Positions 5,328 through 8,969 of a DNA stretch of 8,969 nt are shown here, piece after piece. Position 1 is the stretch's first letter. Each line of letters begins with the position of its first letter. The notes beneath the pieces are model-generated. The model was not told the origin of the DNA. It searched no databases and was given only the letters and a program-made list of their open reading frames with translations. The DNA comes from Candidatus Lambdaproteobacteria bacterium (GTDB lineage Bacteria; SAR324; NAC60-12), in the NCBI GenBank assembly GCA_012964265.1, contig DTUH01000172.1, positions 1 to 8,969 on the forward strand. The letters are read 5' to 3'. The translations under genes were made by a program, and so were the position numbers.

Positions 5328-8300
5328 ATGAATTATACGAAACCTAGTGCTGTCAGGCTTTTAAACATGATGGAACAAAAGATTGTCGTGTTTGATGGAG
5401 CAATGGGCACGATGATTCAGCGGCAAAGTCTCACTGAAGAAGATTTCCGCGGGGCTAATTTTCCGGAACACTCATCTCCGCTGAAAGGTAATAACGACCT
5501 GCTTTCCATCACATGTCCGGACGTGATTGAGAAAATACATTTAGGATTTTTGGAGGCAGGCGCAAACATTTTGGGAACCAATACATTCAACGCAAATCGA
5601 ATCTCGCAGGCTGACTACAATTTGGAAAATAGCGTTGCTGAAATAAATCTGGCCGCGGTAGAAATAGCACGTAAAGCAGTAGCGAATTTTCAGTCCGGGC
5701 AAACAGCAGAGGAAATTCAGTCGGATCATCCCATTTTTGTGGCAGGATCAATTGGACCTACAAACCGCACTTGTTCCATGTCTCCGGATGTCAACAATCC
5801 TGCCTACCGCGCAGTGACCTTTGATCAGATCGCAGAGGCGTATCGGGAACAGGCAATTGCATTGATTGATGGTGGAGTAGATATTCTACTGCTGGAAACG
5901 AGTTTTGACACACTCAATATGAAAGCCGGAATTTACGCTTTAGCGAGTTATTTTGAAGAAGCCGGAATACGACTGCCCGTTTTTCTTTCCGTTACAATTA
6001 CAGATGCTTCCGGCCGTACGCTTTCGGGACAGACCCTGGCTGCTTTTTACAATTCTGTCCATCACGCCAAACCTCTGTTTTTAGGAATCAACTGCGCGCT
6101 TGGTGCAAAAGAAATGCGTCCGTTTATTGATGAACTGGCGCATATTTCCGAATTTCCTGTCGGTGTTTATCCAAATGCCGGATTACCGAATGCCATGGGA
6201 GAATACGAACAAACTCCGGAAGAGTTTTCCGAAATTATGGCAGAGTTTGCGGAAGAAGGCTGGGCCAACCTCATGGGGGGATGTTGCGGAACAACTCCGG
6301 CACACATCAAAGCACTGGCCGAAAAAATTACCCATTTGACTCCAAGAACATTAAACCCGCAGCTAAAAATGCGTTTCGGGCAAACTCCTGACAACAATTC
6401 GGACCCTGTTTCAGTTCCGAAGGGAATTCCGTTTTATTCCGGATTGGAACCCCTGAATGTCAATCCTGATATCGGATTTTTGATGGTCGGGGAACGCACA
6501 AATATCATGGGCTCTCCCAAGTTCAGGAAACTTATTTTGGATGACGATTTTGAATCCGGACTCGCCATCGCCCGTCAACAAGTAGAATCCGGTGCAAACT
6601 TTATTGATATAAACTTTGATGAGGGGTTACTGGACGGTGAAAAATCAATGACACATTTTCTCAACCTGATTGCGGTTGAACCGGACATTGCGCGTGTACC
6701 GATTATGATCGACAGTTCCAAGTGGTCGGTGATCGAAGCAGGATTGAAATGCATACAAGGTAAAGGCGTTGTCAATTCGATCAGCCTCAAAGAAGGCGAA
6801 GAAATCTTTTTGCATCATGCCCGCGAAATTCACAAGTACGGTGCGGCTGCAGTGGTGATGGCATTTGATGAAGAAGGACAGGCAACACTGCTTGAACACA
6901 AAGTTGAAGTTTGTCACCGAGCCTTTAAACTACTGACTGAAACCGTTGGTTTTGCGCCGCACGACATTATTTTTGATCCGAATATTTTGACGGTGGCCAC
7001 CGGAATGGAGGAACACAACGACTATGCGTTGGCTTTCATTGAGGCAATTCGTCAAATCAAAGAACGGTGTCCGGGAGCGCTGGTAAGTGGTGGAGTAAGC
7101 AATATTTCATTTTCGTTCCGTGGTAATAATCCGGTACGCGAAGCGATGCACTCCGCTTTTTTGTATCATGCGATTCATGCCGGACTTGACATGGCGATCG
7201 TTAACGCGGGCATGCTCGACGTGTACGAGGAAATTCCCAAAGATTTGCTGGAACTTGTCGAAGACGTCTTGCTCAATCGTCGAGGAGATGCCACCGAAAG
7301 ACTGATAGATTTTGCCGAAAACTACAAAGCTGAGGGAACGCGCAAAATTCAAAAGGATACAAAATGGCGTGAAGGAACGGCGGAAGAACGAATCGTTCAT
7401 GCTTTGGTGAGAGGTATTACGGAGCATATCATTGCGGACACGGAAGAAATCCGTAAAAATTTTGATCTTGCATTGGAAGTAATTGAAGGACCTTTGATGG
7501 CAGGCATGAAAGTTGTGGGTGATCTTTTTGGTGACGGCAAAATGTTCTTGCCTCAGGTCGTGAAAAGCGCCCGTGTGATGAAACAGGCTGTGGCCTACCT
7601 TGAGCCTTTTATGGAGGAAGAAAAGAAGAAGTCCGGCACGAAAACCAAGATGCCGAAAATTGTGATGGCCACGGTCAAAGGCGATGTTCATGATATTGGT
7701 AAAAATATTGTTGGCGTCGTTCTGGGTTGCAACAATTACGAAGTCATCGATTTGGGAGTGATGGTGCCCTGTGAAAAAATATTGGAAACCGCACGCGAAC
7801 ATCAAGCGGATTTAATTGGGCTTTCAGGATTGATCACACCGTCACTGGATGAAATGGTGCATGTTGCAAGCGAAATGAAACGTGAAGGTTTCAACCTGCC
7901 GCTTTTAATCGGCGGCGCTACCACAAGTCCAGTACACACTGCAGTCAAGATCGCTCCGCACTACGACCAGCCTGTGGCCTATGTCCCGGATGCGTCAAGA
8001 GCCGCCGGAGTTATCAGTAAATTATTGAATCCCGGCAGTAAAGAACAAGCCGCACAGGAACTGCTTGAAGAACATGAACGACGTAGAAAAGCTTATCATG
8101 ATCGGAATAGCGAACGTAAATTACTGTCCCTTAAAAACGCACGCGAGAATCGAACACCTATTGACTGGAGTAATTGTGTGATTGACAAACCGGCTTTTCT
8201 CGGATTGAGAGATTATGAAGTTGAAGTGGAAACCCTGATAGAGTATATCGACTGGACACCATTCTTTTACACTTGGGAAATGAAAGGGCGCTACCCCAAA

Positions 8301-8969
8301 ATTCTTGCAGATCCAAAATTGGGAACAGAAGCCGGTAAACTATTTGAGGACGCCCAAACTCTTTTGAGAGATATTGTTGAAAACCGGAGATTTCAGCCAA
8401 AAGCCGTGATCGGTTTTTTCCCTGCAAACAGTGAAGGCGACGATATCCTGATTTACACCGATGAGTCCCGTAAAAAAGTTCAAACAACTTTTCACACTTT
8501 ACGTCAACAAACAGCCAAAGCCGACGACAAACCGAATCAGGCCTTGTCCGACTTTATCGCACCCAAAGCTTCCGGACGCGCTGATTATCTGGGAGGATTT
8601 GCCCTGACCACAGGTGCGGAAGTGGAAGAGTTGGCAGGAAGTTTTGAAAAACAGCTTGACGACTACAATGCGATCCTCGTAAAAGCCGTCGGTGACCGTT
8701 TGGCCGAAGCGCTTGCCGAATACATGCACAAACAAGTACGAGATGAATGGGGTTATGGCCTTACAGAAAATCTGAAACTGGACGAATTGGTAGGCGAAAA
8801 GTACCGGGGAATTCGACCGGCTCCGGGCTATCCCGCTCAACCGGACCACACTGAAAAACTGATTCTGTTTGAATTGCTGGATGCCGAAAAACGCTGCGGA
8901 ATTAAACTCACAGAAAGCTGCTCAATGTCTCCTGCCAGTTCAGTTTCCGGTATGTATTACGCCCATCCT
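5328..8969 (+). CDS. metH: cobalamin-dependent methionine synthase MetH, 3'-truncated by window edge
   Basis: MetH transfers a methyl group from methyltetrahydrofolate through cobalamin to homocysteine, making methionine in the cytoplasm. The frame is unbroken for 1,214 codons. All four modules are present: homocysteine domain (about 1-350) with zinc ligands C256, C319 and C320; pterin domain with GERTN (388-392); B12 domain with DVHDIG (786-791), whose H788 is the lower cobalt ligand, plus S833 and S839; and activation domain with D975 and RPAPGYP (1163-1169), which bind SAM during reductive reactivation. From the B12 domain on, positions run 29 ahead of E. coli (1,227 residues), so about 40 residues are missing beyond the edge. 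No catalytic residue is lost. ATG 5328 is used, with a weak AGAG upstream; ATG 5367, nearer the conserved start and with AGG 9 bases upstream, is a real alternative. It is probably cotranscribed with the regulator. Confidence 0.98.
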   Translation, partial: MNYTKPSAVRLLNMMEQKIVVFDGAMGTMIQRQSLTEEDFRGANFPEHSSPLKGNNDLLSITCPDVIEKIHLGFLEAGANILGTNTFNANRISQADYNLENSVAEINLAAVEIARKAVANFQSGQTAEEIQSDHPIFVAGSIGPTNRTCSMSPDVNNPAYRAVTFDQIAEAYREQAIALIDGGVDILLLETSFDTLNMKAGIYALASYFEEAGIRLPVFLSVTITDASGRTLSGQTLAAFYNSVHHAKPLFLGINCALGAKEMRPFIDELAHISEFPVGVYPNAGLPNAMGEYEQTPEEFSEIMAEFAEEGWANLMGGCCGTTPAHIKALAEKITHLTPRTLNPQLKMRFGQTPDNNSDPVSVPKGIPFYSGLEPLNVNPDIGFLMVGERTNIMGSPKFRKLILDDDFESGLAIARQQVESGANFIDINFDEGLLDGEKSMTHFLNLIAVEPDIARVPIMIDSSKWSVIEAGLKCIQGKGVVNSISLKEGEEIFLHHAREIHKYGAAAVVMAFDEEGQATLLEHKVEVCHRAFKLLTETVGFAPHDIIFDPNILTVATGMEEHNDYALAFIEAIRQIKERCPGALVSGGVSNISFSFRGNNPVREAMHSAFLYHAIHAGLDMAIVNAGMLDVYEEIPKDLLELVEDVLLNRRGDATERLIDFAENYKAEGTRKIQKDTKWREGTAEERIVHALVRGITEHIIADTEEIRKNFDLALEVIEGPLMAGMKVVGDLFGDGKMFLPQVVKSARVMKQAVAYLEPFMEEEKKKSGTKTKMPKIVMATVKGDVHDIGKNIVGVVLGCNNYEVIDLGVMVPCEKILETAREHQADLIGLSGLITPSLDEMVHVASEMKREGFNLPLLIGGATTSPVHTAVKIAPHYDQPVAYVPDASRAAGVISKLLNPGSKEQAAQELLEEHERRRKAYHDRNSERKLLSLKNARENRTPIDWSNCVIDKPAFLGLRDYEVEVETLIEYIDWTPFFYTWEMKGRYPKILADPKLGTEAGKLFEDAQTLLRDIVENRRFQPKAVIGFFPANSEGDDILIYTDESRKKVQTTFHTLRQQTAKADDKPNQALSDFIAPKASGRADYLGGFALTTGAEVEELAGSFEKQLDDYNAILVKAVGDRLAEALAEYMHKQVRDEWGYGLTENLKLDELVGEKYRGIRPAPGYPAQPDHTEKLILFELLDAEKRCGIKLTESCSMSPASSVSGMYYAHP

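Noticed and set aside
6100..6339. + strand 79-residue ORF in a second frame of metH
   Set aside because: metH is intact here, including its zinc cysteines, so this is an out-of-frame shadow.
7107..7805. 232-residue minus-strand ORF inside metH, rich in His and Phe
   Set aside because: It lies opposite the B12 and pterin domains of an intact metH; the His/Phe-rich composition is typical of an antisense shadow frame.

Overview
The window is about 9 kb of ordinary-looking, gene-dense bacterial chromosome (about 45% G+C from a few sampled lines). All convincing genes are on the + strand. The gene content is housekeeping and metabolic: tRNA modification, RNA 5'-end processing, peroxide stress and methionine synthesis. 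One gene resembles a flagellar export chaperone. I see no mobile element, CRISPR array, rRNA or tRNA gene. The host cannot be named with confidence. The order mnmE followed by a small FlgN-like gene recalls spirochaetes (as I remember it, thdF-flbF in Borrelia), and the B12-dependent MetH is very close in layout to the E. coli enzyme. A flagellated, diderm, cobalamin-using bacterium (spirochaete, SAR324 or deltaproteobacterial type) is a reasonable but weak guess.

Region 1 (2-3121) is a tightly packed group, probably one operon. It holds the 3' part of mnmE, a small coiled-coil FlgN/FliT-like protein whose TTG start overlaps the end of mnmE, a 327-residue acidic protein of unknown function with a compact C-terminal domain, and rppH, which starts inside the stop codon of the unknown gene. 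Region 2 (3122-4053) is a 164-base spacer with an extended -10 promoter candidate, followed by a stand-alone yaaA gene.

Region 3 (4054-4348) is an A+T-rich intergenic stretch. It carries a possible very small minus-strand ORF and, next to the right-hand gene, a -10 box lying inside an imperfect dyad. Region 4 (4349-8969) is a two-gene unit: an ArsR-type DNA-binding domain fused to a SAM-dependent methyltransferase domain, then 22 bases later metH, which runs off the right edge about 40 residues before its expected end. The fused regulator next to methionine synthase suggests local control of the methionine/SAM cycle, with the dyad as the likely autoregulatory operator.

Nothing here is clearly an undescribed system. 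The items most worth a second look are the unknown acidic protein in the mnmE/flgN-like/rppH cluster, and the ArsR-methyltransferase/metH unit with its dyad.
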